A stretch of 64,000 nt of DNA from Candidatus Saccharibacteria bacterium oral taxon 488 (GTDB taxonomy: Bacteria > Patescibacteriota > Saccharimonadia > Saccharimonadales > Saccharimonadaceae): contig CP039998.1 of the NCBI GenBank assembly GCA_013099015.1, positions 496,001 through 560,000 of the forward strand, in the 5' to 3' direction. A program made the translations under genes and the position numbers. The notes beneath the pieces are model-generated. The model was not told where the DNA came from. It did no database searches and saw only the letters and a list, made by a program, of their open reading frames with translations. Positions 17,759 to 27,155 of the stretch are shown in pieces; positions within the stretch are counted from its first letter, which is position 1; the number at the start of each line of letters is the position of its first letter.

Positions 17759-18691
17759 CTACTCCTCTCTGGCTTTTTCTTGTAAATATTCACGAATCTG
17801 CAATGCCGCCACCGCACCCTCGCCAACCGCCGAAGCAATTTGCATAGTTGCGCCCGAACGGACGTCGCCTGAGGCAAAGACGCCTGGGATGTTAGTGTGC
17901 AAATGTTCGTCGGTGACGATGTGTCCGCCGAGGTCCAGTTCAACACCTGAGTCTGCCAAAAACTGTGTGTTTGGAATCAAGCCGATGAAAACGAATAAGC
18001 CGTCTGCGGTAAATTCTCTCTGCTCGCCGTTTTGGGTCGATTTGACACCGTAGAATTTGTCGTCTTTGACGATAATTTCATCAGTGGTCGCACCAATGTG
18101 GACGGTTATGTTGCCTGCATCGACATACTTTTGCAGCTCTTTTTGCAGGACGTCGCTGGCGCGTAATTCGCTGCGCACCAATAGGTCAACGTGGCTGGCG
18201 TAACGAGTTAGAAAGATCGCTTCCTGCACCGCCGAGTTGCCGCCGCCAACGACGATCAAGCGTTTGTCGCGGTAAAATGCGCCGTCGCACGTCGCGCAAT
18301 AATGCACGCCGCGGCCATACAATTCGTCTTCGCCTGGCACGCCCAGCTTGCGGTGATTTGAGCCGGTCGCCAGTAGCACTGCTTTGGCGCGCACCGGCTG
18401 GCCATCAACCATCAATTCCAATTCGCCGTCAACTTGCTTCAGGGCCGTCACGTCACCATACTCAATATTCGCGCCGAACCTCTCAGCCTGCTGCTGCAAT
18501 TCTGACGCCAATTTCATGCCGGTCACGCCCTCAGCAAAGCCTGGGTAATTGTCAATTTGATCGGTGATGGCCGCCATACCGCCGACCACGCCGCGTTCGT
18601 ATAGCGTCGTCGGCACATCTTCGCGCGACAGGTAAATTGCTGCAGTGAGTGCGCTTGGACCGGCACCGACAATGATAATCTCTTTAGACAT
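17759..18691 (-). CDS. trxB: Thioredoxin reductase
   Basis: A flavoprotein that reduces thioredoxin with NADPH. 310 residues: FAD-binding GAGPSALTAAIYL at the N-terminus, redox-active CATC in HYCATCDGAFY (near 135), NAD(P)-binding VGGGNSAVQEA (near 153) and the C-terminal GVFASGDVRSG FAD motif. The GxGxxA-type end of the first motif (GPSALTA rather than GPAGLTA) is slightly unusual but keeps the fold. The start overlaps the FKBP stop by 8 bases. Confidence 0.96.
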   Translation of the reverse strand: MSKEIIIVGAGPSALTAAIYLSREDVPTTLYERGVVGGMAAITDQIDNYPGFAEGVTGMKLASELQQQAERFGANIEYGDVTALKQVDGELELMVDGQPVRAKAVLLATGSNHRKLGVPGEDELYGRGVHYCATCDGAFYRDKRLIVVGGGNSAVQEAIFLTRYASHVDLLVRSELRASDVLQKELQKYVDAGNITVHIGATTDEIIVKDDKFYGVKSTQNGEQREFTADGLFVFIGLIPNTQFLADSGVELDLGGHIVTDEHLHTNIPGVFASGDVRSGATMQIASAVGEGAVAALQIREYLQEKAREE

Positions 18692-19358
18692 TCAACCCCC
18701 TTGACCTATAATATCGCTTGATAATTTCTGGCATCTCCGGCCGTGGAATCTCCGCTGGTCTTTCAATAGCCATAACCACGAATTTCAGTGGTGAATTAGC
18801 AGGAATCTTATCGCCCTGGGATTGCTTACCGTAAGCCTTGTCCGCTGGAATTGTCAATTCACGCACACCGCCAATTTTCATACCAATCAGTCCCTCTTTC
18901 CAGCCCTGAATCACCGACGTATGTGCTGGGCCGTTTACCGCAAACGGCGCTTTCAATTTACCGCTGTTGATTGACTGATCAAAAATCTCACCCTTGGCGT
19001 TCCAACCGATGTAGTAAACCGCAAATTTGGTGTCATCTTTGACCTCCGCGCCGTCACCCACGATCAAATCTTCTTTGCCTAGCTCCTTCACACCAGCAGC
19101 CTCAAAGGCGCCGACTCGCGTACTAAACCCCGAAAACTTGCCGTGATATTTACTGTTCAATTCCGCAGTCTGAGCGTCAACTTTCTTTTGCCACTCCGTG
19201 GTTGCTTTTTTATAATCTTCTTGCGCCTGCTTCAGCTCAGCCTGATCTTTGGCGTCATTGCCTGGCTGCACCATCATGGCAATGAACCCACCAATTGTCC
19301 CAATCGCTAATGTCCCCGTGATGATCCATATACCGAGTCGCTGTCCCCTCGTCGCCAT
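18684..19358 (-). CDS. FKBP-type peptidyl-prolyl isomerase, membrane-anchored
   Basis: 224 residues. One N-terminal membrane helix (about 9-29) is followed by a charged coiled-coil linker (about 35-70). The FKBP domain (about 95-205) shows VYYIGWNAKGEIFDQS, VIQGWKEGLIGMKIGGVRELTIP and an AYG segment. It would act outside the cell as a folding helper for secreted proteins. The ATG has AAAGGAGG upstream and a TATAAT-like box before it, so there may be an internal promoter. It sits next to trxB, which also serves protein folding and redox. Confidence 0.92.
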   Translation of the reverse strand: MATRGQRLGIWIITGTLAIGTIGGFIAMMVQPGNDAKDQAELKQAQEDYKKATTEWQKKVDAQTAELNSKYHGKFSGFSTRVGAFEAAGVKELGKEDLIVGDGAEVKDDTKFAVYYIGWNAKGEIFDQSINSGKLKAPFAVNGPAHTSVIQGWKEGLIGMKIGGVRELTIPADKAYGKQSQGDKIPANSPLKFVVMAIERPAEIPRPEMPEIIKRYYRSRGLNV

Positions 19359-19388
19359 AATCCTCCTTTATCTTACCTTGAAATTATA

Positions 19389-21188
19389 TCAATGTTTCCT
19401 CTCGGCCGCAATGTCATAACGTGCCAGCTCATCATCAATCCCCACGCCGGCTGTCCGCTGTAGCTTGAGCAAATTAGCATAAATACCGCCCGATTTTGCC
19501 AGCTGTTTCGGCGTGCCGATCTCGTCGACCCGGCCATATTTTAGCGTCACGATCCGATCCACCGTAGCGATGGTACTCAGCCGGTGAGCGATAATCAGCG
19601 TCGTTCGCCCCTTCATTAGCCGCTCCAGCGCCTGCTGCACTAGATGCTCGCTCTTGCTGTCGAGATTGCTCGTTGCCTCGTCGAGGATGAGAATCGGCGC
19701 ATCCTTGAGCACTGCCCGCGCGATGGCGATGCGCTGCTTTTGACCGCCAGATAGCTTGAGGCCACGTTCGCCAATTTGCGTGTCGTACCCTTTGTCGAGC
19801 TCGCTGATGAAGTCGTGCGCATTGGCGGCCTTGGCAGCGGCGATTACCTGCTCGTCCGTCGGCTCGTCGGCGCCATAGGCGATATTTTCACGAATTGTAC
19901 CGGAAAAGAGCGCTGGCTCCTGAAACACCGTGGCGATATGACGGCGCAAACTCTTTTGCTGCACTGCGTCAATGGCCACACCATCAATCGTAATTTCACC
20001 ACTATCTGGCTGGTACAAGCGCATCAGCAAGTTCGTTAAAGTGGTCTTGCCGCCACCCGACTCGCTGACGAGAGCGACATGCTCACCGGGACGAAGCGTA
20101 AACGAGATGTCGGTCAACACTGGTTTTTGCATGGCAGAGGCGTAGCGAAACGAGACATTGCGAAACTCGACTGCCCCGCGGTTCACCACCAATTCCGACG
20201 CGTGACGGTTATCTTCGATCGCTGGGCGCAGCGTCATCACACCAACAAAATCCCGACTCCCGGCCAGAGCTTTTTGGAAATTATCAACGATGAAACTCAT
20301 GTTAAACAGCGGCATCCGCAAATTATTAATCAACGTGATCAGCAGCACCATATCGCCGATCGAAAAGCGCCGTTTGGTCGTCTGCACAAAAATGTAGGCA
20401 AAAATCATAAAGAAAATGACCGACAACACCACGCCGCGCACGATATCCATGCTGTGCCAGTAGCGAGACTGCTTGCGCGTGATGGCAATTGTTTTGCGGT
20501 AACGCTTGGCAAAATGACGATATTCAAGCGACTCGCGGACATAGCTTTTGACGACTTTGATCTGAGCAATGACTTCGGCAAACCGGCCGCTGGCCATATC
20601 TGTCTCGTGATTTTTACGGTTCTGAAAGGCCTGCCATTTCTTGCTGGTCAGCGCCGTCAGCCACATAAATAGTGGATACATAATGACCACCATTGCCGCC
20701 AGCTCCAGACTGTACATCAGAACGATGCCGATGGTGATACCTGTCGTCAGCAGCATCTGGAAAAAGTTGTTGGCAAACATGTTCAGGAAGTTCGTCGTTT
20801 CGGTAATCGCGCGGTTGAGGCGATTGATAATTGTGCCGGTCAGCTCGCCATCAAAATAACTTTGCGGCAAGCCAAGCAAGTGATGATAGTACCGCGTCGA
20901 CAGCTGCTGTTTGAGCCGCGTGGCCATCACGTCGCCCCAGTAACCGCCAAGGTTTCGCACCATCGTATTCGTCACGTCAAGCGCCAGCAGCACCAGCGCC
21001 AAGAAAATCGCCTGCTCAATTCCCACCTTGCCGCCCTCAACCACTTCGACCATCAAGCTGGTCGCCCGCGAAATGACGAACGGCACCGCAATGCCAGTCA
21101 GCGCCACGATAACTGAGCTGATACTAACTCCGATGTAGTATCTGCCCATGCCGCGCGCATATCGGAGCATGTGGATCAGCGGCTTCAT
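19389..21188 (-). CDS. ABC transporter, fused permease-ATPase (MsbA-like exporter)
   Basis: 599 residues with six N-terminal membrane helices (about 15-310) fused to an ATPase domain. The ATPase has Walker A SESGGGKTT (near 375; the first Gly of GxxGxGKT is replaced by Ser), Q-loop VFQEPALFSG, signature LSGGQKQR, Walker B ILILDEATSNLD and the H-loop AHRLST. It would export lipids, peptides or drugs as a homodimer; the substrate cannot be inferred. The ATG overlaps the pheT stop by one base, an odd partner for a synthetase gene and probably simple operon packing. Confidence 0.93.
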   Translation of the reverse strand: MKPLIHMLRYARGMGRYYIGVSISSVIVALTGIAVPFVISRATSLMVEVVEGGKVGIEQAIFLALVLLALDVTNTMVRNLGGYWGDVMATRLKQQLSTRYYHHLLGLPQSYFDGELTGTIINRLNRAITETTNFLNMFANNFFQMLLTTGITIGIVLMYSLELAAMVVIMYPLFMWLTALTSKKWQAFQNRKNHETDMASGRFAEVIAQIKVVKSYVRESLEYRHFAKRYRKTIAITRKQSRYWHSMDIVRGVVLSVIFFMIFAYIFVQTTKRRFSIGDMVLLITLINNLRMPLFNMSFIVDNFQKALAGSRDFVGVMTLRPAIEDNRHASELVVNRGAVEFRNVSFRYASAMQKPVLTDISFTLRPGEHVALVSESGGGKTTLTNLLMRLYQPDSGEITIDGVAIDAVQQKSLRRHIATVFQEPALFSGTIRENIAYGADEPTDEQVIAAAKAANAHDFISELDKGYDTQIGERGLKLSGGQKQRIAIARAVLKDAPILILDEATSNLDSKSEHLVQQALERLMKGRTTLIIAHRLSTIATVDRIVTLKYGRVDEIGTPKQLAKSGGIYANLLKLQRTAGVGIDDELARYDIAAERKH

Positions 21189-23701
21189 CAGACTATTTCA
21201 GCGCCCCATCTATCTTTGGCTGCCTGCTCAATCCGCTGCATCACCGGCGTGATGTCCTTGTCCGCTAACGTCCGCTCATGCGAGGTAAACGTCAGCCGCC
21301 ATGTTATTGTTTTCTGCGCCGCATCATCCTCAGACTGGTAAATAGTGAGTGGCTCAAGTCGCACCGCCATATCAACGTCCTGCACAACCTCGTCCACCGT
21401 CTGTAGTAGCTGCTGATACTTGACAGCGGATGGCACTTTGAGCGAGATATCGCGCGTCGTTGATGGATAGCGACTGAGCGGCTGATAATGACTGGCACGT
21501 TTGGCGTAGACAGTCTCCAGGCCGGCCGTGTCCAAGCTCGCCGCCGCCACGTACGCCGGCAGTTTGAAGTTCTTGATGACTGATTGTTTCAATTCGCCGA
21601 CTATGCCGATGAACGTTCCGTCGGTTGTTTCGACTAATGCGCTGCGCGACTGGTCAAACGGTGCCGTGACTGGGAAATTGAGCTCCTCTTCAATTGGCTT
21701 GAACACCAGCTCAGTGCCAAGGTCGTGCGCCAGCTGTTCAACTAAGCGACGAATCGTGTAAAATGGCGCGCCCGCTCCCGACTTTTTGGCGGCGTAGACG
21801 ATGTCCGTAAACTGACTGGCTTCCGGCAAGTTATCTTCGCCTAGGCCATGCATTTTGCTGTGACCTTTGCCCATCTCGAACAGGGCAAATTCATCATGTC
21901 CAGCCTTGATGTTGGCGTGAACCTTGTCGAGCAAACTCGGCAGCACCGTCAAGCGATAGTACTGCAAATCAGGACTGAGGGCATTTGATAATTTATATGC
22001 CTGAGTAACGTCCTGCTCGGCATTTTTCAGGATGCGCTCGTGAACGAAACTGTAGGTCAAGACTTCGTTGGCGCCAGCTCGTGATAGACTTTGACGAACG
22101 GCATTTTTTAATTCACGATGCAAATTTTTCGGCGCTGATTTGATGCTGCGCATTGGCAATTGGCGCGGTAACTTATCAAAGCCATACAGCCGCCCAACCT
22201 CCTCAACGATATCCTCAGGCAGCTCAATATCAGTGCGCCAAAACGGGCTGTAGACCATCATGCCGTCCTCGCCATACTCGCGCCCTTCATCAACGAAAAA
22301 CTCAACGTTTCCTAGTAGCGTATTCATTTCACCATCAGCAAAATTTACGCCGAGCCGCTCTTCAACAAATCCACTTGGCACCAACAACCCGCCGCACCAG
22401 TGCGTACCGCCAGCCAATACGGAGCGCAGAGACTGATGATTCTTAAACAGCACGGGGCTGGCTTGTTCACCGCCAACCATACCCATGAGTCGCTTGAGTA
22501 CTGGATCTGTTTGTGCTGGCGACTGGCCCTTATTAAACCGCGTCAGCGCGTCAGTAAAAATACCGTGACGCATGGCGGTGCGGCGTAGTGCATACATGTC
22601 AAAATTAGCACATTCCAAAACGATATTTTTCGTGCCATCCGAAACCTCAGTGTCAGCACCGCCCATAATTCCCGCCAAACCAATCACGCCCTCGCCATCA
22701 GCAATGACGATGTCGTCCGTCGTCAGCTCGTACTCCTTGCCATTGAGCAGACTGACTTTCTCGCCGTCACAAGCCATCCGCGCCCCGAGTGTAGACCCGC
22801 GCAATTTGTCATAATCATAGGCGTGCGTTGGCTGCGCCGTCATGAGCATTATGTAATTCGTGGCATCGACAATGTTATTAATCGGCTTGCCGCCCATCGC
22901 CACCAACTGGCATTGCAGCCACAGCGGACTTGACTGCACCTCAATATTTTTGATGGCTACCGCTGAAAACACCGGCACTACTTCAGTCGCCTCATTGAAT
23001 ATTTCGAGCTCAAGACCGTCGCCGCCAGCAAAATTCTGAATCACATTGTACCACTCAGGGCTCGTAAACTGCTGATGAAAAATCCCAGCAATCTCGCGCG
23101 CCACACCGAGTTGACCAAAACAATCTGGCCGGTGGGTAAACATCTTGTTTTCAATATCTAGCACAAAGTCGTTCAAACCAAACGTTTCCGCAAAACCCGC
23201 ACCCGCTGTTAGCTCAACGCCCGCCGGCACGTCGCGTTCATGAATCTCAACAATTCCCTCGTGATCTGTACCAATCGCCAACTCGTCCGCCGCCGCCAAC
23301 ATGCCTTGACTCAGCACGCCACGCAGCGGTCGCGCGTCCAGTACAAACGGCTCGTCGTCATCAAAACTCGCTGGCACCGTGCTTTTTGGCGGCAGCCAAA
23401 TCGCCCACATATCAGCGTGAACATTCGGCGCACCGCAGACCACCTGCACTAGCCCGTTCTCATCACGCGGTACGTCCGCCACTGCGCGGCCATCATCAAT
23501 CTTGGTCACGCTCAGCCGATCAGCATTAGGGTGCTTAGCGCATTCGACCACCCGGACGATTTGCGCACCGCCATACTTAGCATTAAGATCAATCACTTCC
23601 TCGACACCGCCAAGTTGCTGATTGACCCGCGCCACCAACTCATTCACCGGCGGTAATTCAAAATTAATCAATTGTTTGATAATGTTTAGGCTGACTTTCA
23701 T
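21188..23701 (-). CDS. pheT: Phenylalanyl-tRNA synthetase beta subunit
   Basis: 837 residues. Order: an N-terminal tRNA-binding EMAP-like domain (about 40-150, including ADRLSVTKIDDG), the B3/B4 editing region, B5 (YSPFWRTDIELPEDIVEEVGRLYGFDKLP), a core domain and a C-terminal FDX-ACB domain (YQPLSRYPSTTRDISLKVP). It pairs with PheS to charge tRNA-Phe. pheS is not adjacent; it lies about 4.9 kb away at 28571. The start follows a TATACT box (23709-23714) by 7 nt with no Shine-Dalgarno, which predicts a leaderless mRNA. Confidence 0.97.
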   Translation of the reverse strand: MKVSLNIIKQLINFELPPVNELVARVNQQLGGVEEVIDLNAKYGGAQIVRVVECAKHPNADRLSVTKIDDGRAVADVPRDENGLVQVVCGAPNVHADMWAIWLPPKSTVPASFDDDEPFVLDARPLRGVLSQGMLAAADELAIGTDHEGIVEIHERDVPAGVELTAGAGFAETFGLNDFVLDIENKMFTHRPDCFGQLGVAREIAGIFHQQFTSPEWYNVIQNFAGGDGLELEIFNEATEVVPVFSAVAIKNIEVQSSPLWLQCQLVAMGGKPINNIVDATNYIMLMTAQPTHAYDYDKLRGSTLGARMACDGEKVSLLNGKEYELTTDDIVIADGEGVIGLAGIMGGADTEVSDGTKNIVLECANFDMYALRRTAMRHGIFTDALTRFNKGQSPAQTDPVLKRLMGMVGGEQASPVLFKNHQSLRSVLAGGTHWCGGLLVPSGFVEERLGVNFADGEMNTLLGNVEFFVDEGREYGEDGMMVYSPFWRTDIELPEDIVEEVGRLYGFDKLPRQLPMRSIKSAPKNLHRELKNAVRQSLSRAGANEVLTYSFVHERILKNAEQDVTQAYKLSNALSPDLQYYRLTVLPSLLDKVHANIKAGHDEFALFEMGKGHSKMHGLGEDNLPEASQFTDIVYAAKKSGAGAPFYTIRRLVEQLAHDLGTELVFKPIEEELNFPVTAPFDQSRSALVETTDGTFIGIVGELKQSVIKNFKLPAYVAAASLDTAGLETVYAKRASHYQPLSRYPSTTRDISLKVPSAVKYQQLLQTVDEVVQDVDMAVRLEPLTIYQSEDDAAQKTITWRLTFTSHERTLADKDITPVMQRIEQAAKDRWGAEIV

Positions 23702-23708
23702 ATATATC

Positions 23709-23714
23709 AGTATA
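23709..23714 (-). promoter_or_regulatory. pheT -10 box (leaderless arrangement)
   Basis: TATACT on the minus strand ends 7 nt before the pheT ATG, and no ribosome site fits between. Confidence 0.5.
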
Positions 23715-23719
23715 CCATT

Positions 23720-24226
23720 CTAATCAATGGTGTAGTCAAACACCTTGACGGGAATACCTTTTGCTTGAGCTTGATCAATCGTAAACGTTGTGCCAGGGCT
23801 ACCATTAACCCGAAACGCCACTAATTCATCTGCCAAAGCAACAATTTGACAGTTGCGCGCGTGAAATGACTCGGCGTTGACTTCGGTAAATTCGGTGGTA
23901 TCGTGCAGTACGCCTGGCCTATTTTTGGCAATATCGCGCAAAAGAGCGACCGTCGCAACCGCGTCATCCTGGCGGCATTTGCCGACAACCGCACGATCAT
24001 ACAATGCTTGGCAATACAGCTCCAACTTTACCGGCAGAAATATCTGAAACCGTGCCGCTTCCAAACCACATTCATACGCCAGCCGCGCCGCTTCGTGATC
24101 AGTACCGGTAGCACCACCTGACACAATCCCACAGCCATCGGCAATCTTTTGACCAACAAAACGCTCAATATCACGGCGAATCGTGTCATTTACTTCACGC
24201 GTACCGACAACTCCGAGCCACTTCAT
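23720..24226 (-). CDS. SLOG-domain (DprA/TIR-associated Rossmann) protein
   Basis: 168 residues from the ATG at 24226 (MKWLGVVGTREV); the longer open frame runs into the HIT gene and lacks support. GVVGTREV at the start and IVSGGATGTDHEAARLA near residue 37 match the nucleotide-binding SLOG fold shared with DprA (SGGARGID). SLOG proteins bind or process nucleotides or sense nucleotide signals in conflict systems; this one has no fused effector. It follows HIT by 23 bases, so a nucleotide-linked role for the pair is plausible but unproven. Confidence 0.7.
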   Translation of the reverse strand: MKWLGVVGTREVNDTIRRDIERFVGQKIADGCGIVSGGATGTDHEAARLAYECGLEAARFQIFLPVKLELYCQALYDRAVVGKCRQDDAVATVALLRDIAKNRPGVLHDTTEFTEVNAESFHARNCQIVALADELVAFRVNGSPGTTFTIDQAQAKGIPVKVFDYTID

Positions 24227-24249
24227 TATTTCGCCCTGTTGACTAAATA

Positions 24250-24705
24250 TTACTCCCGAGCAGCAATGATCTGCGCCTGAATCCGGTCTAGTTCGGCCTC
24301 GTCCATCCTCGGCCCCTCGGTCGTCGTCAGCCAACCACGATAGCTCTCGTGAAACTCTGCGTTCTCTGCCCAGACATCAGTCCGCCCCGCCAAATCACCA
24401 TGTAGCGGATACAGCTTGGCATGCACGTGCGCTACGCCCGTCCCCTCGAACACCAGCGCCACCCGCGGCGTATCAAATGCCCGTTCTAGCAGCCGCGCCA
24501 CTTGACGCACTGCTCGCATAAACTCGAGATATAGCGTCTCGTCAATTGCAAAAATATAATCACCCGGATTATGCTTTGGAATGACCACTGTCACCCCCGG
24601 GGTATTTGGAAACGGCGTGAGAAACGCCAGGAACTGCTCGTCCTCCCAAGCCCTCCATGATTTCACAGTGCCTGATACAATGTCGTCGAAAATTGTATGG
24701 TTCAT
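24250..24705 (-). CDS. HIT-family protein with a degenerate histidine triad
   Basis: 151 residues. The HIT fold is visible from FDDIVSG at the start, the FLTPFPNTPGVTVVIPKH strand region and the C-terminal GTGVAHVHAKLYPLHG. The triad HxHxHxx reads HVHAKLY, so the first two His are kept and the third is Lys. In characterised HIT enzymes the middle His is the nucleophile, so activity could remain. Likely substrates are nucleoside phosphoramidates or dinucleoside polyphosphates, by family only. A TATAAT box ends 6 nt before the ATG with TTACCG 17 bp further up, predicting a leaderless mRNA shared with the SLOG gene. Confidence 0.85.
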   Translation of the reverse strand: MNHTIFDDIVSGTVKSWRAWEDEQFLAFLTPFPNTPGVTVVIPKHNPGDYIFAIDETLYLEFMRAVRQVARLLERAFDTPRVALVFEGTGVAHVHAKLYPLHGDLAGRTDVWAENAEFHESYRGWLTTTEGPRMDEAELDRIQAQIIAARE

Positions 24706-24711
24706 GCGTCC

Positions 24712-24740
24712 ATTATATCAAACTTATGCTAAATCGGTAA
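24712..24740 (-). promoter_or_regulatory. HIT-SLOG promoter (leaderless arrangement)
   Basis: On the minus strand TTACCG (24740-24735), 17-bp spacer, TATAAT (24717-24712), then 6 nt to the ATG. Confidence 0.6.
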
Positions 24741-24742
24741 AA

Positions 24743-26452
24743 TTAGCTTTGCATGTAATTATCAAAGATAATTACATCTGGGGATATTGCCCGCAATACC
24801 GCCTCACCATTAGGCAAATCTATAGGGAATTTGATCTTATCGGTATGGTTAATAAATACAGCAAAATGATCGCTCGGGCAGGATCTAGAAAACCTCTGCT
24901 TATGAACTCGGCTGTACGCCCATGCTGCCGCGTGCGCCATTATCGCATCGTATAACTCATGGTCATCACCACACATATCGTCAATTATCCTGCACGCAAT
25001 TTCAGCTACCAAGCTGTCATCTGATAGTTGCTGATAATCCTCTTCACCAAGTTGATTATAGATATCATGATTATATCGTCGCAACTTCTCCACCTCCCCC
25101 TCAATACCAAACTCTTTTACAAGATCATTCGACTCCTCTGGTAACAAGATCTTAAGAGTGGTGTGCAGCATCCGCAAAGGGTTAGTCCTCGTCCGAATAT
25201 CGCCCTGACCCCCATTGACTAACCAATCAGTTATCATCTGCGGGTCACTCACTGCTCTCACTGTATCAGCAAACCGCTCTCTTACATATCCACTATATGC
25301 CAGGTCGATATTCTCAACTACCCGGCGTAGCTCCTTTGGTGAACCAACAACCTCAACCTCCTCTTCGTAATATTTAGCAATCTCCCACTCACGCGAACCC
25401 TCAGGAAATCTCCACGACATTTTTGGCAGCCGATGATCAGGCTCGCTCAGTCTAATACCAAGTTCCTCGAGCTGAGCATTGGCAATGCCATCAAGAGTTT
25501 CTACCGCTTTACCGCACTGCTCAAGCCTCATGATGTGCTGCTTAAAATCTTCACCACCTTCCCAGTCCTCAGGTAACACCTTCCGCCTCTTGTTAAGCCA
25601 CTGAATGACGTATTCGTAGCTATGCCAACCACTATGTTTTAATAAAAGGCCACCGCCCTGCTCACCCCAACTAATCTCACCCCGCAACCCGTCTTTTAGC
25701 GCGCCAAGCCAAATATTACGATTATCCTCGTCGTTCAGAGTCGCTAGGATCTCATCTTTCACCTTTTTAAGTAGATTATTGCGACATGCTTCGCTAAATG
25801 GTAAGCTCCTGATACTCCCCTCGACATCACCCAGTAGTCTATTAACCATCCTGTCAGTACCATTCACCAAAATATCCGTACCATACTTATCAAGTATTTC
25901 AGCGTCAGCAACTATTTTCGTCAATGGCCCATGCAGTAGCGCCGCCACCTCCCGTTCATGCCCTCCGAACCATGTGCGACAGTCACCACGAAGCTCCCTG
26001 GTTATTTCACGAGTGAGCGAATCTGATTTTTTGAATAGATCACTCCAATATACATCAAGATACTTCATGGTTTCTGGCACACAGTGAGCTAACGTTAGTG
26101 TATACTTCATGATATCAGCAAGGCTCGCATTACCTGTATGACAATGTTGGACAAACCCATTCATATTGTCAGTAAACTCTAGTGCTTCCGTAGAGTCACA
26201 TGTTTTTCCCACCTCAGTTCTGATACCAATCAGACTTCCGTCATCATAAGAATTGTTTACCCTATCAAAGAAATCAGACGGCAATATAATACCTTGTGCC
26301 GACTCACACAGTGTATCTAATACTGCTCGCTCCTTTAAGTACATGGGGTTATACCTCTCAAAAACCTCACGAATTTGATGAGACACTGACTCATGGTCGT
26401 GATTTTTATCCGAGGTAACTTCATGACTGCTGGCTAAAATATGTTCATTCAT
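24743..26452 (-). CDS. Large hypothetical protein, 569 aa, no recognised family
   Basis: Not recognised. The protein is soluble, acidic, His/Trp/Glu-rich and probably all-helical, with no signal peptide, membrane helix or obvious catalytic motif. The N-terminal 30 residues are hydrophilic (SHEVTSDKNHDHESVSHQ). The gene looks more AT-rich in wobble positions than its neighbours and is monocistronic. A TACAAT box (26460-26465) ends 7 nt before the ATG, so it also fits the leaderless pattern. It sits between the HIT-SLOG pair and the CYTH gene in the accessory block that separates pheT from pheS. Candidates include a lineage-specific structural protein or a conflict-system component; neither can be supported. 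Confidence 0.75.
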   Translation of the reverse strand: MNEHILASSHEVTSDKNHDHESVSHQIREVFERYNPMYLKERAVLDTLCESAQGIILPSDFFDRVNNSYDDGSLIGIRTEVGKTCDSTEALEFTDNMNGFVQHCHTGNASLADIMKYTLTLAHCVPETMKYLDVYWSDLFKKSDSLTREITRELRGDCRTWFGGHEREVAALLHGPLTKIVADAEILDKYGTDILVNGTDRMVNRLLGDVEGSIRSLPFSEACRNNLLKKVKDEILATLNDEDNRNIWLGALKDGLRGEISWGEQGGGLLLKHSGWHSYEYVIQWLNKRRKVLPEDWEGGEDFKQHIMRLEQCGKAVETLDGIANAQLEELGIRLSEPDHRLPKMSWRFPEGSREWEIAKYYEEEVEVVGSPKELRRVVENIDLAYSGYVRERFADTVRAVSDPQMITDWLVNGGQGDIRTRTNPLRMLHTTLKILLPEESNDLVKEFGIEGEVEKLRRYNHDIYNQLGEEDYQQLSDDSLVAEIACRIIDDMCGDDHELYDAIMAHAAAWAYSRVHKQRFSRSCPSDHFAVFINHTDKIKFPIDLPNGEAVLRAISPDVIIFDNYMQS

Positions 26453-26582
26453 AAACTATATTGTATCATTTAATTACAAAATTCAAGCGCTCGGCTTCCT
26501 CGGGTGGCAGCACAATTGCTTTCCGGGTCTTATCGCTGGCTTTTTTGAGATAAAAACTAATACAAATAATACCAACCTACCG

Positions 26583-26588
26583 TATAAT
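26583..26588 (+). promoter_or_regulatory. CYTH gene -10 box (leaderless arrangement)
   Basis: TATAAT followed by 6 nt and the ATG at 26595. No Shine-Dalgarno and no clear -35. Confidence 0.6.
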
Positions 26589-26594
26589 AGCCAC

Positions 26595-27155
26595 ATGGAT
26601 ATACCATTAGAAATCGAACGCAAACGCCAATTAACTGGTGACGCAAAAGAATTAATCAAGCAGTTGCGAGAACTCGGTTTTGAACTGCAGAGTAATCTCC
26701 ACGAAATTGATACGTATTATTCTCGTCCTGATGTCGACTTTATGCAGACGGTTGAATGCTTACGGATTCGCCAGCGCGATGGTTTTGCTGAGGTGACATA
26801 TAAGCCTGCGACGACGATTGCGACACATACGAAAAACGATGTGATCATTAAGCCCGAGACAAACCTACCGATTCAGCCCGGTGACGCAGCAATCGCCAAG
26901 CAGCTACTGGCAAATCTCGGTATGGTGCAGCTCGTTGAAGTTAATAAATACCGGCGATCATTCCAATCCCCAGACTTTCCAAAAGCAACGGTAGCTATTG
27001 ATGAAATTAAAAACGCCGGAACGTTCGTGGAAGTTGAAGTTTTGTCAGATGATGAGACTAGTGCTCTAGCGATGATTAGTGACATTGAAGCCAAGCTCGG
27101 CCTTGAGTCGGCAGAAGTTGTCACGCGGCCTTATCGGGATATTTGCATGGGATAA
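26595..27155 (+). CDS. CYTH-domain triphosphate-processing protein
   Basis: 186 residues, the size of single-domain class IV adenylate cyclase or thiamine-triphosphatase proteins. The family ExExK metal/phosphate signature is present as EIERK at residues 6-10. Further beta-tunnel strands with alternating charged residues are visible (VECLRIRQRDGFAEVTYKP, KYRRSF, VAIDEI, FVEVEVL). The fold binds triphosphate-bearing substrates such as inorganic triphosphate, thiamine triphosphate or ATP; which one is unknown. It is the only plus-strand gene of the block, and its stop abuts the stop of the convergent 156-aa membrane gene with no gap. Confidence 0.88.
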   Translation: MDIPLEIERKRQLTGDAKELIKQLRELGFELQSNLHEIDTYYSRPDVDFMQTVECLRIRQRDGFAEVTYKPATTIATHTKNDVIIKPETNLPIQPGDAAIAKQLLANLGMVQLVEVNKYRRSFQSPDFPKATVAIDEIKNAGTFVEVEVLSDDETSALAMISDIEAKLGLESAEVVTRPYRDICMG

